DNA of 64,000 nucleotides from Candidatus Scybalocola faecigallinarum (GTDB lineage Bacteria; Bacillota; Clostridia; Lachnospirales; Lachnospiraceae). This document shows, piece after piece, positions 27,431 through 36,033 of the stretch. The DNA is taken from positions 1-64,000 of the forward strand of contig DVIT01000031.1 of assembly GCA_018711005.1 (NCBI GenBank), written 5' to 3'. The notes beneath the pieces are model-generated. The model was given only the letters and a program-made list of their open reading frames with translations, did no database searches and was not told the origin of the DNA. The number at the start of each line of letters is the position of its first letter. The stretch's first letter is position 1. Both the position numbers and the translations under genes were made by a program.

Positions 27431-27454
27431 AACCGATCGCTGGTACGTATGTAC
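27381..27454. repeat. Inverted repeat flanking the helicase stop codon
   Basis: gtacgtacgtacc at 27381-27393 and ggtacgtatgtac at 27442-27454 are inverted copies matching at 12 of 13 positions. The placement after a replication gene would suit a replication or regulatory signal. Confidence 0.4.
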
Positions 27455-27482
27455 GCAGCAAAAGAGCGTGAAACGCTCGTTA

Positions 27483-27520
27483 TAGAAACAGCACATCCCC
27501 CCTCGTTTGGGCTGTTTCTA
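27483..27520 (+). terminator. Hairpin after the replication genes
   Basis: A 10-bp stem tagaaacagc / gctgtttcta; there is no clear T-run, so termination is uncertain. Confidence 0.4.
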
Positions 27521-27599
27521 TGTCCACGGACTTTTGAAAAAAGCTCCTGTGGACACCGGCTGCAAGAGGAAGTTACGCAGAACAGCTTCATGCAGACGG

Positions 27600-27760
27600 G
27601 CTGACCATGAGAAAAGTTGCAGACATTTTCGCCTTGGTCAGCAGAGGTCACCACAGTGACCACACACCCCCTCGGGAGAGCCCACGGCACTTTGCAACCA
27701 GAATGGATGAAAGTGTTATAGTGGGTTATTACACTTCCGCAGAAGTGCATCCCCGCAGCC
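27600..27760 (+). other. Candidate origin of transfer (oriT)
   Basis: The non-coding stretch just before the relaxase gene contains nested inverted repeats: gctgacca/tggtcagc (27600-27642), ggtcac/gtgacc (27646-27661), aagtgt/acactt (27711-27736) and cacttc-cgca-gaagtg (27732-27747). Relaxase targets usually lie directly upstream of mob genes in such hairpins. The nick site cannot be placed from sequence alone. Confidence 0.5.
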
Positions 27761-27799
27761 CCCGCCCGTCTGCTACTCTCGAAAGAAAGGAAAAAGCCT

Positions 27800-28723
27800 A
27801 TGGCAAGAAACGATGGAATTGACCGTACCTTTGCCCGTAACCAGGACTTGCCCACCCTCGACGATGTGGCGAAAGTTCAGGAGCATAACGAGCGAGAAAA
27901 AGACAGCTACTCCAATCAAGATATTGATATCACCCAGACCCACCGCAATGTCCACTTCAAGAAACCTACCGACAGCTATGCCGCCATGTTCGATCAGATG
28001 ATTGCAGATGGTGTTATCTCCACCCGTGGTCTGAAAGCCGATGCGGTGAAATATGGGGAGCTGCTGTTTGATGTAAACTCTGCCTACTTCCACAACCACG
28101 GCGGCTATGAATATGCCAAACAGTTCTATGCCGATGCCTACAAAGCCGCCGTGGAGATCGTCGGCGGTGAGCAGTATATCCTATCCGCTGTCATGCACGC
28201 TGATGAACGCAACCGGGCAATGACTGAAGCTCTGGGCGAGGATGTGTACCACTACCATCTTCATGTGGTCTATATCCCGGTGGTGGAAAAACAGATTCTA
28301 TGGTCAAAGCGGTGCAAGGATGAAGCCCTCCGGGGAACAGTAAAGGAAACCATTACACAGGTCAGCCGCAGTAAGAAATGGGAATCCAAACCCGTTCTTG
28401 ATGAGGACGGCAATCCGATGTTGAACGCAAAAGGGAAAAAGATTTTGAAGTCATCCTACAGTGTGTTGCAGGATGACTTTTTCAATTTCATGCGAGCTGC
28501 CGGATATACCGATGTGGAGCGTGGAGAGCGTGGCAGTACAGAGGAACATCTGACCGTGACACAGTTTAAGGTACAGGCTGAACAGCAGCGTTTGGAAGTT
28601 GTAACCGGACAGGTGGCACAGGCCGAGCAGAGTTTGGAGGATGCCAAATCTGCCACGGAGAAGCAAAAAAGAGACTGGAAGCTCTGCAAAGGGAAACTAA
28701 GGCGGCAAAGACCATTGCGTTGA
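27800..28723 (+). CDS. MobV-type relaxase, frameshifted (N-terminal part)
   Basis: The first 307 codons encode a plasmid-recombination/mobilization (Pre/Mob) type relaxase. The metal-binding HUH signature is YHYHLHVVYIP at about residues 150-160. The coiled coil begins near 265 (EQQRLEVVTGQVAQAEQ). The frame then shifts within a GAGA run near 28672: the last 15 or so codons (RDWKLCKGKLRRQRPLR) are out of frame, while a coiled coil continues in the next frame. The catalytic domain is intact, so partial function is possible. Confidence 0.8.
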   Translation: MARNDGIDRTFARNQDLPTLDDVAKVQEHNEREKDSYSNQDIDITQTHRNVHFKKPTDSYAAMFDQMIADGVISTRGLKADAVKYGELLFDVNSAYFHNHGGYEYAKQFYADAYKAAVEIVGGEQYILSAVMHADERNRAMTEALGEDVYHYHLHVVYIPVVEKQILWSKRCKDEALRGTVKETITQVSRSKKWESKPVLDEDGNPMLNAKGKKILKSSYSVLQDDFFNFMRAAGYTDVERGERGSTEEHLTVTQFKVQAEQQRLEVVTGQVAQAEQSLEDAKSATEKQKRDWKLCKGKLRRQRPLR

Positions 28724-29088
28724 CGGTGCAGGATATTGATGTGATGGGCAAGAAAAATGCCATCACCGGAAATATTTCGCTCACACCAGATCAGTGTGAT
28801 ATGCTCAAACGCTATGCGGTCAATGGCATTATTGCCAATGCCGACAACAAGCGTTTGAAGGAAAAACTGGCTTCCGCTGAAAAGACGGTTTCCATCTGGA
28901 AGCAGCGATATGAAGCCGCAAACGATAAATATCAGGAACTTAAAAAGAAAGCCCAACCTTATCTGGATGCACTGGAAATCGCATCCGAAAAGGTTCGGGC
29001 TTTTATTGATGCAGTTCTCAGCAGAGCACGTGAAAAACAGGAACACAGACAGCCTGCCCGCAGGCGTGGACAGGACATGGAAATTTAA
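28675..29088 (+). pseudogene. Relaxase C-terminal coiled coil, separated by frameshift
   Basis: In the shifted frame, RLEALQRETKAAKTIALTVQ is followed by VMGKKNAITGNISL and a long charged coiled coil to 29088 (122 aa from a nominal GTG/TTG near 28720). It reads as the direct continuation of the relaxase tail once a two-base GA duplication is removed. It has no ribosome site of its own. Confidence 0.7.
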
Positions 29089-29102
29089 TGGAGGATTTGC
29101 CT

Positions 29103-29399
29103 ATGATTGATACTGTAAAACTGAATAACATGGTGCGTGATGATGCACCTATTGACAAGCTGATTGATGCCTGTGCGGAGATTGATATTTTTTCTTGCTT
29201 CGACATGGTTTATGAGCCGCCTATTGACTTCATTGAAGAATGTCGGAAACGCTGGGAGCAGTCCCCATTCCGTACAACCATAGAAAAGAAAATCGGCAAC
29301 ACATGGTACCTCATTGAAACCGAGTGTGTTGGGGAGGAAAAGCTGTCCGATAAGGTAAAAAGATTGATCTTTTCTGATAAGGGGGTGGTTTGTTCATGA
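29103..29399 (+). CDS. TnpW-like transposon protein
   Basis: A 98-aa protein. The C-terminal half (TTIEKKIGNTWYLIETECVG, then EKLSDKVKRLIFSD) matches the pattern of TnpW-type proteins: K-x-I-G-x-T-x-Y, then a Glu/Lys stretch, then D-K-x-x-R-L-I. These sit next to Tn4451-like recombinases and have no known role. The N-terminal half (LIDACAEIDIFSCFDM) is extra. The start at 29103 has TGGAGG upstream. It lies 77 bases before the recombinase. Confidence 0.65.
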   Translation: MIDTVKLNNMVRDDAPIDKLIDACAEIDIFSCFDMVYEPPIDFIEECRKRWEQSPFRTTIEKKIGNTWYLIETECVGEEKLSDKVKRLIFSDKGVVCS

Positions 29400-29476
29400 C
29401 AAGGACTCAAATGCATGATATAATTCCGATATGCACACCGATTCTGTCAGCTGACCCAGATGTGAAGGAGGACATT

Positions 29477-31144
29477 ATGGATCAGCAGAAAATTACCATC
29501 CTGTACTGCCGCCTCAGTAACGAGGACGCATTGGATGGGGAATCAAATTCAATACAGAATCAAAAAGAGTTATTAACCCAATATGCCCGTGAGCATGGCT
29601 ACACAAATCTGAAAATATTGGTGGATGACGGCTATACCGGCACGAACTTCGAGCGTCCCGCTGTCAAAGAAGGCTTTGAGCTTGTGAAACAGGGTTTGGT
29701 TGGTTGCTGGCTGGTAAAGGATCTCAGCCGTTTTGGCAGAGATTACCTGACTGTAGGACAGTACACTGACATCATCTTCCCCAGTTACGATGTGCGATTC
29801 ATCGCCATCAATGACGGGGTGGACAGCGCCAAAGGCGATGCAGACGGCTTTTCTGCAATTCGGAATCTATTTAACGAATGGTATCCACGGGATACCAGCA
29901 AGAAAGTCCGTGTGGTTTTCCGCCAGAAAGGTACCAGCGGCAAGCATCTTGGAAAGCCACCTTACGGCTACCGTACTGACCCTGCTGATAAAGAGCATTG
30001 GGTGATTGACGAGGAAGCTGCCCCTGTGGTCAAGCGTATCTTTGACCTGACAATTGACGGTAAGGGGCCGGAGCAGATTGCCCGTATTTTGGAACAGGAT
30101 AAGGTGCTGACCGCAAAGGCTCTGTATGCCAAGCAGTCGGAAAATCACCCTGACCCGAAAAAACGGAAGAAGATGCCGGAACGCCCTTACCATTGGATTG
30201 GGCAGTCGGTTGTGGGAATTTTGGAACGGATGGAGTACACAGGCTGCACCTGTAACTTCAAGACCTATTCCAAATCCTACAAGTTGAAAAAGCGTATCCC
30301 CAATGCCGTAGAGGATATGTGTATCTTCCCCGACACGCAGGAAGCTATTGTCTCTCAGGCTCAGTGGAACAGGGTGCAGGAGCTTCGGAAAAACAAACGC
30401 CGCCCCGCAAAAGCGGAACGGCAAGGGTTATTCTCAGGTTTGTTGTTCTGTCCCGATTGCGGGAACAAGCTGCATTTCGCCACCTGCAAGAGCTTTGACG
30501 GCAAGCAAGACCACTATGTATGCTCTAGCTACAAGAGCAACCGTGGCACTTGCACCGCTCACTATATCCGTGAAGATGTACTCCGTGAAATAGTGTTGGA
30601 ACGTATTAGGGCGGTCAATGAGTATATCCGGCGTGATGTGGATGGCTTTCAGGAGGAATGGCTGCAATGCCGCAGACAGGATCATGAGAAGAACATCCGC
30701 AACGATAAGAAACGGGTGGAGCAGGCAAAGAAGCGCCTTTCTGATCTGGAAATCATCATTCGCAAGCTCTATGAGGACTACGCTCTCGGACACATCAACT
30801 TGGCTCTCTACAAGAAGATGTCCACTGATTATGAAGCGGAAACTGAACGGTTAAAGCTCGAAATTGAAGTAACGGAAGAATGGGTGGAACAGCAGCAGGA
30901 AATGAACGACGGTCTAGATGCCTTTATTGCTCTGACCGAGAAGTATGTAGATGTGACCGAGCTGACGCAGACGATTGTGAACGAGTATATCAAGAAGATA
31001 CTTGTGTATGCCCCGGACAAGTCCAGCGGCAAGCGGCAACAGCGCATCAAGATTTTCTTCAACTTTGTGGATGAAATTGATATTCCTGTTCTATCCGGAG
31101 AAATTATGACTGAAACAACCTATGGACGCAGAAAAACGGCGTGA
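29477..31144 (+). CDS. Large serine recombinase (TnpX/TndX type)
   Basis: A 555-aa site-specific recombinase that would excise and insert the element. The resolvase domain has the catalytic serine S14 in ILYCRLSNED and the arginine region KDLSRFGRDYL. Next come the recombinase domain (GKPPYGYRTDPADKEHW), a zinc ribbon (CPDCGNKLHF with later CSSYKSNRGTC), a coiled coil and a DUF4368-like C terminus. The ATG at 29477 has AAGGAGG; an upstream in-frame start is rejected. The gene ends 43 bases inside the right inverted end, as usual for this family. Confidence 0.93.
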   Translation: MDQQKITILYCRLSNEDALDGESNSIQNQKELLTQYAREHGYTNLKILVDDGYTGTNFERPAVKEGFELVKQGLVGCWLVKDLSRFGRDYLTVGQYTDIIFPSYDVRFIAINDGVDSAKGDADGFSAIRNLFNEWYPRDTSKKVRVVFRQKGTSGKHLGKPPYGYRTDPADKEHWVIDEEAAPVVKRIFDLTIDGKGPEQIARILEQDKVLTAKALYAKQSENHPDPKKRKKMPERPYHWIGQSVVGILERMEYTGCTCNFKTYSKSYKLKKRIPNAVEDMCIFPDTQEAIVSQAQWNRVQELRKNKRRPAKAERQGLFSGLLFCPDCGNKLHFATCKSFDGKQDHYVCSSYKSNRGTCTAHYIREDVLREIVLERIRAVNEYIRRDVDGFQEEWLQCRRQDHEKNIRNDKKRVEQAKKRLSDLEIIIRKLYEDYALGHINLALYKKMSTDYEAETERLKLEIEVTEEWVEQQQEMNDGLDAFIALTEKYVDVTELTQTIVNEYIKKILVYAPDKSSGKRQQRIKIFFNFVDEIDIPVLSGEIMTETTYGRRKTA

Positions 31145-31186
31145 CCCTTGCGGTCACACCGTTCTCTGCCCCATCGCAAGACAAAA

Positions 31187-31209
31187 TAGTTACTTGTCAC
31201 TATTAAGCC
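31187..31209 (-). repeat. Right inverted end of the element
   Basis: Read on the minus strand it is GGCTTAATAGTGACAAGTAA plus three bases, matching the left end with four differences and directly adjoining the TT core at 31210-31211. Confidence 0.85.
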
Positions 31210-31210
31210 T

Positions 31211-32133
31211 TCCATTTACGACTTTCGTCAATTTGGTACAGCGTCGATTACGACTCGAACGGTTTCGGACATTACAACCATACAGACGGCGCTGACCAGT
31301 ACGATCCAGATGATCCTTCTGGGGTGTATGGTTGTTGTCCTTCTTCTGGCCTGGGGAATTATGCGCAGTGCGGCTCCGCTGTTTAAAAAGCTTCAAAAAC
31401 TTCTGGACAGAATGTCCACGGTACTTTTGGAAAATATTACCGGTGTCCGGGTCGTCCGTGCTTTTAATCTGGACGGTCTTTCCTTTTTCTTTATCAATCT
31501 TTTCGTAGTTATTGTCTACTGGCTTTGCGGCGGAGAGATTGACACGGGAAATCTTCAGATCGGTGATATTACGGCCGTGATTGAATATGCCCTGATGGTC
31601 ATGTTCTTCCTGATGATGGCTCAGATGGTTATTTTAACACTGCCAAGGGCCCTGGAGTGCTGTGACCGTGTCCAGGCCGTTTTGGATCATACGCCGGAAA
31701 TCCGTGATATGGTCAGGGAAAATCCCCAGGAGGCCAATGATAAAAAAGATGCTGTACTGGAGTTTAAGGATGTATCTTTCCGGTTTGCAGACGCCGAAGA
31801 AAACACATTAAATCATTTAAACTTCCAGTGCCGGCGCGGTGAGACGACGGCGATTATCGGCGGCACAGGCAGCGGAAAGTCCACAGTGGCATCCCTGATC
31901 CTGCGTTTCCATGATGTTACTGAGGGACAGATCAGCTTAAACGGTACGGATATCCGTAAAATGACCCAAAGCTTTTTAAGAGATCATTTGGGCTATGTTC
32001 AGCAGAAGGCATGGCTGTTTTCAGGAACCATTGCCTCAAACCTGCGTTACAGCAATACTAATGCTCCAGACGATGCGCTGATGCATGCCGTTGATGTGGC
32101 TCAGGCCGGTGAATTTGTCCGGTCGCTGCCGGA
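31211..32133 (+). pseudogene. 3' remainder of the interrupted ABC exporter gene
   Basis: The frame resumes at tcc-att-tac and runs through SIYDFRQFGTASITTRTVSD, the membrane region and an ATPase domain with Walker A GGTGSGKST and Q-loop GYVQQKAWLF. Two losses are apparent relative to the family: about 35 residues are missing between GVRVVRAFN and LDGLSFFFINLF, and the protein stops making sense after GEFVRSLPD, before the LSGGQ signature and Walker B. The ATPase therefore could not work even if the element left. The open frame from 31310 is only part of this. Confidence 0.85.
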
Positions 32134-32532
32134 TGTGCTATGCTTGCCGGAACAATGACCGTAGGTGTTGTCCAGGCGTTTTTCCAGTACATTAACCAGA
32201 CTGCCGAGCCGCTGACGGAGGCGTCCTATATGATCAACTCATTGCAGGCGGCCTTTGCATCGGCAAAACGTATATTTGAGCTGCTGAATGAGGAAGAAGA
32301 AATCCCGGATCCCATCACAGCCCGTCCGGGGCAGAAGATCGCAGTGGCCGGCAGTACCGGCGCGGGAAAGGTGGATTATTTTATCTGTACCATGCCTCAG
32401 GGCTATGATACTATGCTGGATAATGAAGCCTCCAATTTATCCGCAGGCCAGAAGCAGCTGCTGACCATTGCCAGGATCTTCCTGTGCCTATTCCTTAGGT
32501 CTGAATCAGCGTTTTACGAATTTCAGCCGTAG
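32134..32532 (+). pseudogene. Remnant of the partner ABC exporter gene
   Basis: Pieces of a second half-transporter appear in order: MTVGVVQAFFQYINQTAEPL (end of the membrane domain), RPGQKIAVAGSTGAGK (Walker A), YFICTMPQGYDTMLDNEASN and LSAGQKQLLTIARIFL (signature). The stretches that should separate them are missing: about 40 residues before RPGQ, about 75 between Walker A and VDYFI, and everything after the signature. Together with the previous gene it represents a LmrCD/BmrCD-like drug exporter lost through several deletions. Confidence 0.8.
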
Positions 32533-32837
32533 ATTTTTGAACATACTTCGGCTTATATTGAGATTTTGCGATTTGAGGGCTAATCATTTAAGTGAAAAAT
32601 TAGACCCTAATTGACATTTTTATGATCCAGGCCGAACATATACGCTAAATTCTACGGCTAAATCCGGAAAAGTGCTGCTTTAAGCCGAAGTGTACGGTGT
32701 AATGTTTTGCTGCAGAGCTAAAAAGTAATTTGGCTGGCATACCCAAATTTGAGGAAGAACCGAAAAATCAGATTTATAACCGTAATCCCAGTGACGGCCC
32801 ATAGCGGGAATCGCAGAAAAAAGAAACTATATCTGTA
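32533..32837. other. AT-rich spacer, no gene seen
   Basis: About 300 bp between the exporter remnant and the kinase gene. No open frame, hairpin or RNA gene could be supported. It may hold further decayed sequence. Confidence 0.5.
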
Positions 32838-33875
32838 CTAATCTTCCCATACCCTCATCTGATGGATCCTCCTGTGTATTTCCCTTAACCACTGATGAAT
32901 CCTCTCAACATCGCCTTTTTGGATCACATTAACCAGAGAGTCCTCTTTCCATTTTATATCCTGGCTCCAAAAAGTATCAATAATAGCATAAAGATAGGGA
33001 TACAGTGCCTTTTGCATATGGGTAAAGGGCCGCACCTGAGCATACCCTTTCAAAAAGGCAGGGAGGATTACTTTCTCAGGATCTGATCCAAGATTGTCCG
33101 GGTAATCCATAAGACGGGCTTCAAACACCGCCTGCATGATCCCATCACAATACAGACGATTATCCCCGGCTCTGTTAAAATCAAAAACACCTAAATTGCC
33201 GTCAGCGGTACGATATAAGTTGCAGTTACTTATATCTCCCTGAACTGCATACTCAGGCTCCAGGGAAAGGGGAGCAAGCTTCTCCATATATGCTTCATAT
33301 GTTTTTACAATATCTGTATATAAAGATGCATCAATCTGTGACAGGATTCCTTCATTTGCCTTAAATTCACCAAAATCAAAAAGGTCGTTACAGGAAAATG
33401 GATCAAATAAAACATCATTTTTTATATGCAGATCCAACGTCTCGGAAATATTATGCATTCTTGCCAAAAGCTTTCCTGTTTCAAAAGCAGTGGCTTCATT
33501 CACACGAAGCAGCTCGCCTTCCGCAAACGCTTCGATCGTCACAATAACATCATATCCACAGATAGAATACCATCGGGCATAATGATCTTGTGTTTTATAC
33601 TGTTTTGGAACCTCCACGCCGTTTTGTCTAAGGAGCGCTGCAAAGTTACTTTGTTCTTTAATCAGCTCCAGGGTAACATCTTCCTCATTTTTAAACCGAA
33701 TGACCACCGGTTTATGAGTATCAAATTTCACCTTTATAATTAAACGCACCTCTTTGGACGCCGGATCTTTTTTCTCATAGTGATACCTTTGCAGCTCATC
33801 AAAGGATGCGGCTTGTTCCACGAAGCCAAAGTCTTTTAGTATTTTATTAATATCATCGATAGTCACTTGAAACAT
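32838..33875 (-). CDS. APH-fold phosphotransferase
   Basis: A 345-aa kinase-like protein of the aminoglycoside phosphotransferase / choline kinase fold. The catalytic loop reads VQGDISNCNLY (HGD-type, with Gln in place of His) and the metal-binding motif is VFDFNRAGDN. The substrate may be an antibiotic, a sugar or a homoserine-type small molecule; Gln at the catalytic loop makes drug resistance uncertain. The ATG at 33875 has ACAGGAGTGATCAGA upstream; the long frame reaching 34301 is translated repeat sequence and is rejected. Confidence 0.8.
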   Translation of the reverse strand: MFQVTIDDINKILKDFGFVEQAASFDELQRYHYEKKDPASKEVRLIIKVKFDTHKPVVIRFKNEEDVTLELIKEQSNFAALLRQNGVEVPKQYKTQDHYARWYSICGYDVIVTIEAFAEGELLRVNEATAFETGKLLARMHNISETLDLHIKNDVLFDPFSCNDLFDFGEFKANEGILSQIDASLYTDIVKTYEAYMEKLAPLSLEPEYAVQGDISNCNLYRTADGNLGVFDFNRAGDNRLYCDGIMQAVFEARLMDYPDNLGSDPEKVILPAFLKGYAQVRPFTHMQKALYPYLYAIIDTFWSQDIKWKEDSLVNVIQKGDVERIHQWLREIHRRIHQMRVWED

Positions 33876-34077
33876 TCTGATCACTCCTGTATTTTTTTCG
33901 CAAAACAAAACAGCAGCCTTGCCCGGGCCTTTGTTAAGCCGCCGATTCCCATATATCTTATCAAATCCCAAAAAGAATTGCCATATGAGTTTTTGTGAGA
34001 TCTGTCCCCACACGGCTGAATACTTACAAAAATCCTGAACACGCCTTTTTCCCCTGTTCATCCGCCCGGACTTATAG

Positions 34078-34402
34078 TATAATAGCCGCAGGGCGGCTAT
34101 TATACTTGCGCATAAGGCCACTTCTGCGGTACCGCAGAAGTGGCTGCGCATCCGGGCGGAGCCATACCATGGCCGCGGCAGCGGACATGTTATAATAGCC
34201 GCAGGGCGGCTATTATACTTGCGCATAAGGCCAGTTCTGCGGTACCGCAGAACTGGCTGCGCATCCGGGCGGAGCCATACCATGGCCGCGGCAGCGGACA
34301 TGTTATAATAGCCGCAGGGCGGCTATTATACTTGCGCATAAGGCCACTTCTGCGGCACCGCAGAAGCGGCTGCGCATCCGGGCGGAGCCATACCATGGCC
34401 GC
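34078..34402. repeat. Three tandem copies of the palindromic repeat
   Basis: Units start with tataatagccgc at 34078, 34191 and 34304, giving a period of 113 bp (99-bp core plus 14-bp spacer; the third unit ends after the core). Each has hairpin 1 (12-bp stem, loop agg), then hairpin 2 with perfect palindromes such as gccacttctgcg-gtac... in copy 1 and gccagttctgcg in copy 2, flanked by tgcgcat, then ccatggccgc. The 14-bp spacer is ggcagcggacatgt. The fourth relative lies at 1408. Confidence 0.9.
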
Positions 34403-34445
34403 AGAGTGTGGGAAGAAAAATCTAAATAAAATGGAGGGCGATACT

Positions 34446-35366
34446 GTGAAATACATGAATTTGGGAAAGAGCGAGCTGAAGGTGTCTGCAGTCGGTGTGG
34501 GCTGTATGCGGTTTAACGGGCTGGATGAAAAAGCAGCGGACGGGTTTGTAAAAGGTGTTATGGATCTGGGCGTAAACTTTTTTGACCATGCGGATATTTA
34601 TGGAGGCGGCGACTGCGAGGTGCGGTTCGGCCGTGTGTTAAAGGATAACCCCGGCCTGCGGGAAAAAATGGTGATTCAGTCCAAATGTGCCATTGTTCCG
34701 GGGAAAATGTATGATTTTTCCAAAAACTATATCCTTGACAGCGTGGATGGCATATTAAAGCGTCTGGGGACAGATTATCTGGATGTGCTTGTGCTTCACC
34801 GTCCGGACGCGCTTGCAGAGCCGGAGGAAGTAGCCGAAGCATTTGATCAGCTTCAGGAACAGGGAAAGGTGCGTCATTTTGGAGTGTCCAATCATAATCC
34901 GGGCCAGATCCTTCTTTTGAAAAAATATGTGAAGCAGGAAATCCTTGTGGATCAGCTTCAGTTTGGCCTGGCCCACGCAGGAATGATCAGCAGCGGCATG
35001 GAGGCCAATATGATGACTCAGGGGGCGGTGGACCATGACGGAGGCGTGCTGGATTTCTGCCGCCTTAACGACATTACGATCCAGACCTGGTCGCCGTTCC
35101 AGTACGGTATGTTTGAAGGAACATTTATTGGCAGCGACAAATATCCGGAGCTGAACCAGGTGCTTGAGGAAATGGCCAAAAAGTACGGCATAACGCCTAC
35201 CGGTGTGGCATCGGCATGGATTTTGAGACATCCCGCCCATATGCAGCTGATCGCCGGGACAACAAAGACTGAGCGTATGGCCCAGATCTGTCAGGGCGCT
35301 GACGTGACCCTTGACCGGGAGGACTGGTATAAGCTGTATCTGGCTGCCGGACATATCCTGCCGTGA
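34446..35366 (+). CDS. Aldo/keto reductase family oxidoreductase
   Basis: A 306-aa NAD(P)H-dependent oxidoreductase of TIM-barrel fold, of the YdhF-like subgroup. Catalytic residues: D in FFDHADIYGG with the following Tyr, K in QSKCAI, and H in VLHRPD. NADPH-binding C terminus: IAGTTKTERMAQICQGADV. The start is GTG at 34446, 9 bases from GGAGGG; the open frame extends upstream through the repeat array but that is not coding. The tandem repeat ends 44 bases upstream. Confidence 0.88.
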   Translation: MKYMNLGKSELKVSAVGVGCMRFNGLDEKAADGFVKGVMDLGVNFFDHADIYGGGDCEVRFGRVLKDNPGLREKMVIQSKCAIVPGKMYDFSKNYILDSVDGILKRLGTDYLDVLVLHRPDALAEPEEVAEAFDQLQEQGKVRHFGVSNHNPGQILLLKKYVKQEILVDQLQFGLAHAGMISSGMEANMMTQGAVDHDGGVLDFCRLNDITIQTWSPFQYGMFEGTFIGSDKYPELNQVLEEMAKKYGITPTGVASAWILRHPAHMQLIAGTTKTERMAQICQGADVTLDREDWYKLYLAAGHILP

Positions 35367-35445
35367 TCGATCCGGCTATGCCGGTTCTTTGCCTGACCGG
35401 ATGCATGGCTGAATAGTTACGAAAATATTTCAGGAAGTGACGAAA

Positions 35446-35949
35446 ATGCATGACAAATTAACAGAAAATGATATTAAGCGTCTCCAGGAGGAGATCGACT
35501 ACCGCAAGCTGGTGGTACGCAAGGATGCAATTGCAGCGGTAAAGGAAGCCAGAGAGCAGGGCGACTTAAGTGAGAATTTTGAATATTACGCAGCCAAAAG
35601 GGACAAAAATAAAAATGAAAGCCGTATCCGGTATTTGGAGCGTATGATCAAAACAGCCCAGGTGATCTCTGATGATTCCAAAGACGATGAAGTAGGGCTG
35701 AATAATACGGTAACCTTATTTTTTGAAGATGAAGGAGAGTGCGAGACGTATAAGATCGTGACCACGATCCGGGAAAATTCCCTGGAAGGCCGTATCAGCA
35801 ACGAATCTCCCATTGGAAAAGCTGTCATGGGGCATAAAGTGGGAGACCGGGTATATGTAAAAGTCAATGATAAATTTGGCTATTATGTGGTGATCCGGTC
35901 CATTGAAAAAACAGTGGATGACGGCAGCGACCGGATCCGCAGTTTCTGA
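35446..35949 (+). CDS. GreA/GreB-type transcription elongation factor
   Basis: A 167-aa protein. The N-terminal coiled coil includes ARE-QGDLSENFEYYAAKRDKN, with the acidic Asp and Glu at the tip that GreA inserts into RNA polymerase to stimulate transcript cleavage. The C-terminal FKBP-like domain includes ISNESPIGKAVMGHKVGD. It may be a second Gre paralogue of the genome. Start is the ATG at 35446, 10 bases from AGGA; the upstream GTG is too close to that site. Confidence 0.88.
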   Translation: MHDKLTENDIKRLQEEIDYRKLVVRKDAIAAVKEAREQGDLSENFEYYAAKRDKNKNESRIRYLERMIKTAQVISDDSKDDEVGLNNTVTLFFEDEGECETYKIVTTIRENSLEGRISNESPIGKAVMGHKVGDRVYVKVNDKFGYYVVIRSIEKTVDDGSDRIRSF

Positions 35950-36033
35950 TCTGAACATGTTTTGCCGGGACAATGCAGAAAAGGAGTTCCCTATCTGTAA
36001 AAAAAATGGTAAAATATTGATGGAAATGCAAAT

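Larger units (their letters stand above)
18078..31209. mobile_element. 13.1-kb integrative mobilizable element (Tn4451-like, serine recombinase)
   Basis: The boundaries come from restoring the interrupted ABC exporter frame: chromosome...ctt joined to tcc-att-tac, with a shared TT dinucleotide (18078-18079 and 31210-31211). Next to each core are matching imperfect inverted ends. The right end carries a large serine recombinase and a TnpW-like gene. Inside are a relaxase, an oriT-like region, primase/helicase, a regulatory block and a four-gene cargo operon. A 2-bp core and no longer duplication fit large serine recombinases. Passive mobilisation is likely, as no conjugation (type IV secretion) genes are present. 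Confidence 0.88.

Noticed and set aside
28660-28690. Programmed -1 frameshift in the relaxase
   Set aside because: The A6G run is not in the zero-frame register required for A-AAA-AAG slippage, and no stimulatory hairpin was seen; a GA duplication explains it more simply.
32838-33875. Aminoglycoside resistance gene
   Set aside because: The APH fold is clear, but the catalytic loop is QGD rather than HGD and nothing links it to a known resistance class.
34078-34402. CRISPR array
   Set aside because: Three 113-bp units with only 14 bp between cores, internally palindromic, and no variable spacers.
34140-34445. Open frame extending the aldo/keto reductase upstream, and a minus-strand frame through 34190-34456
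   Set aside because: It is translated repeat sequence; the same peptide pattern recurs every 113 bp and no ribosome site supports it.
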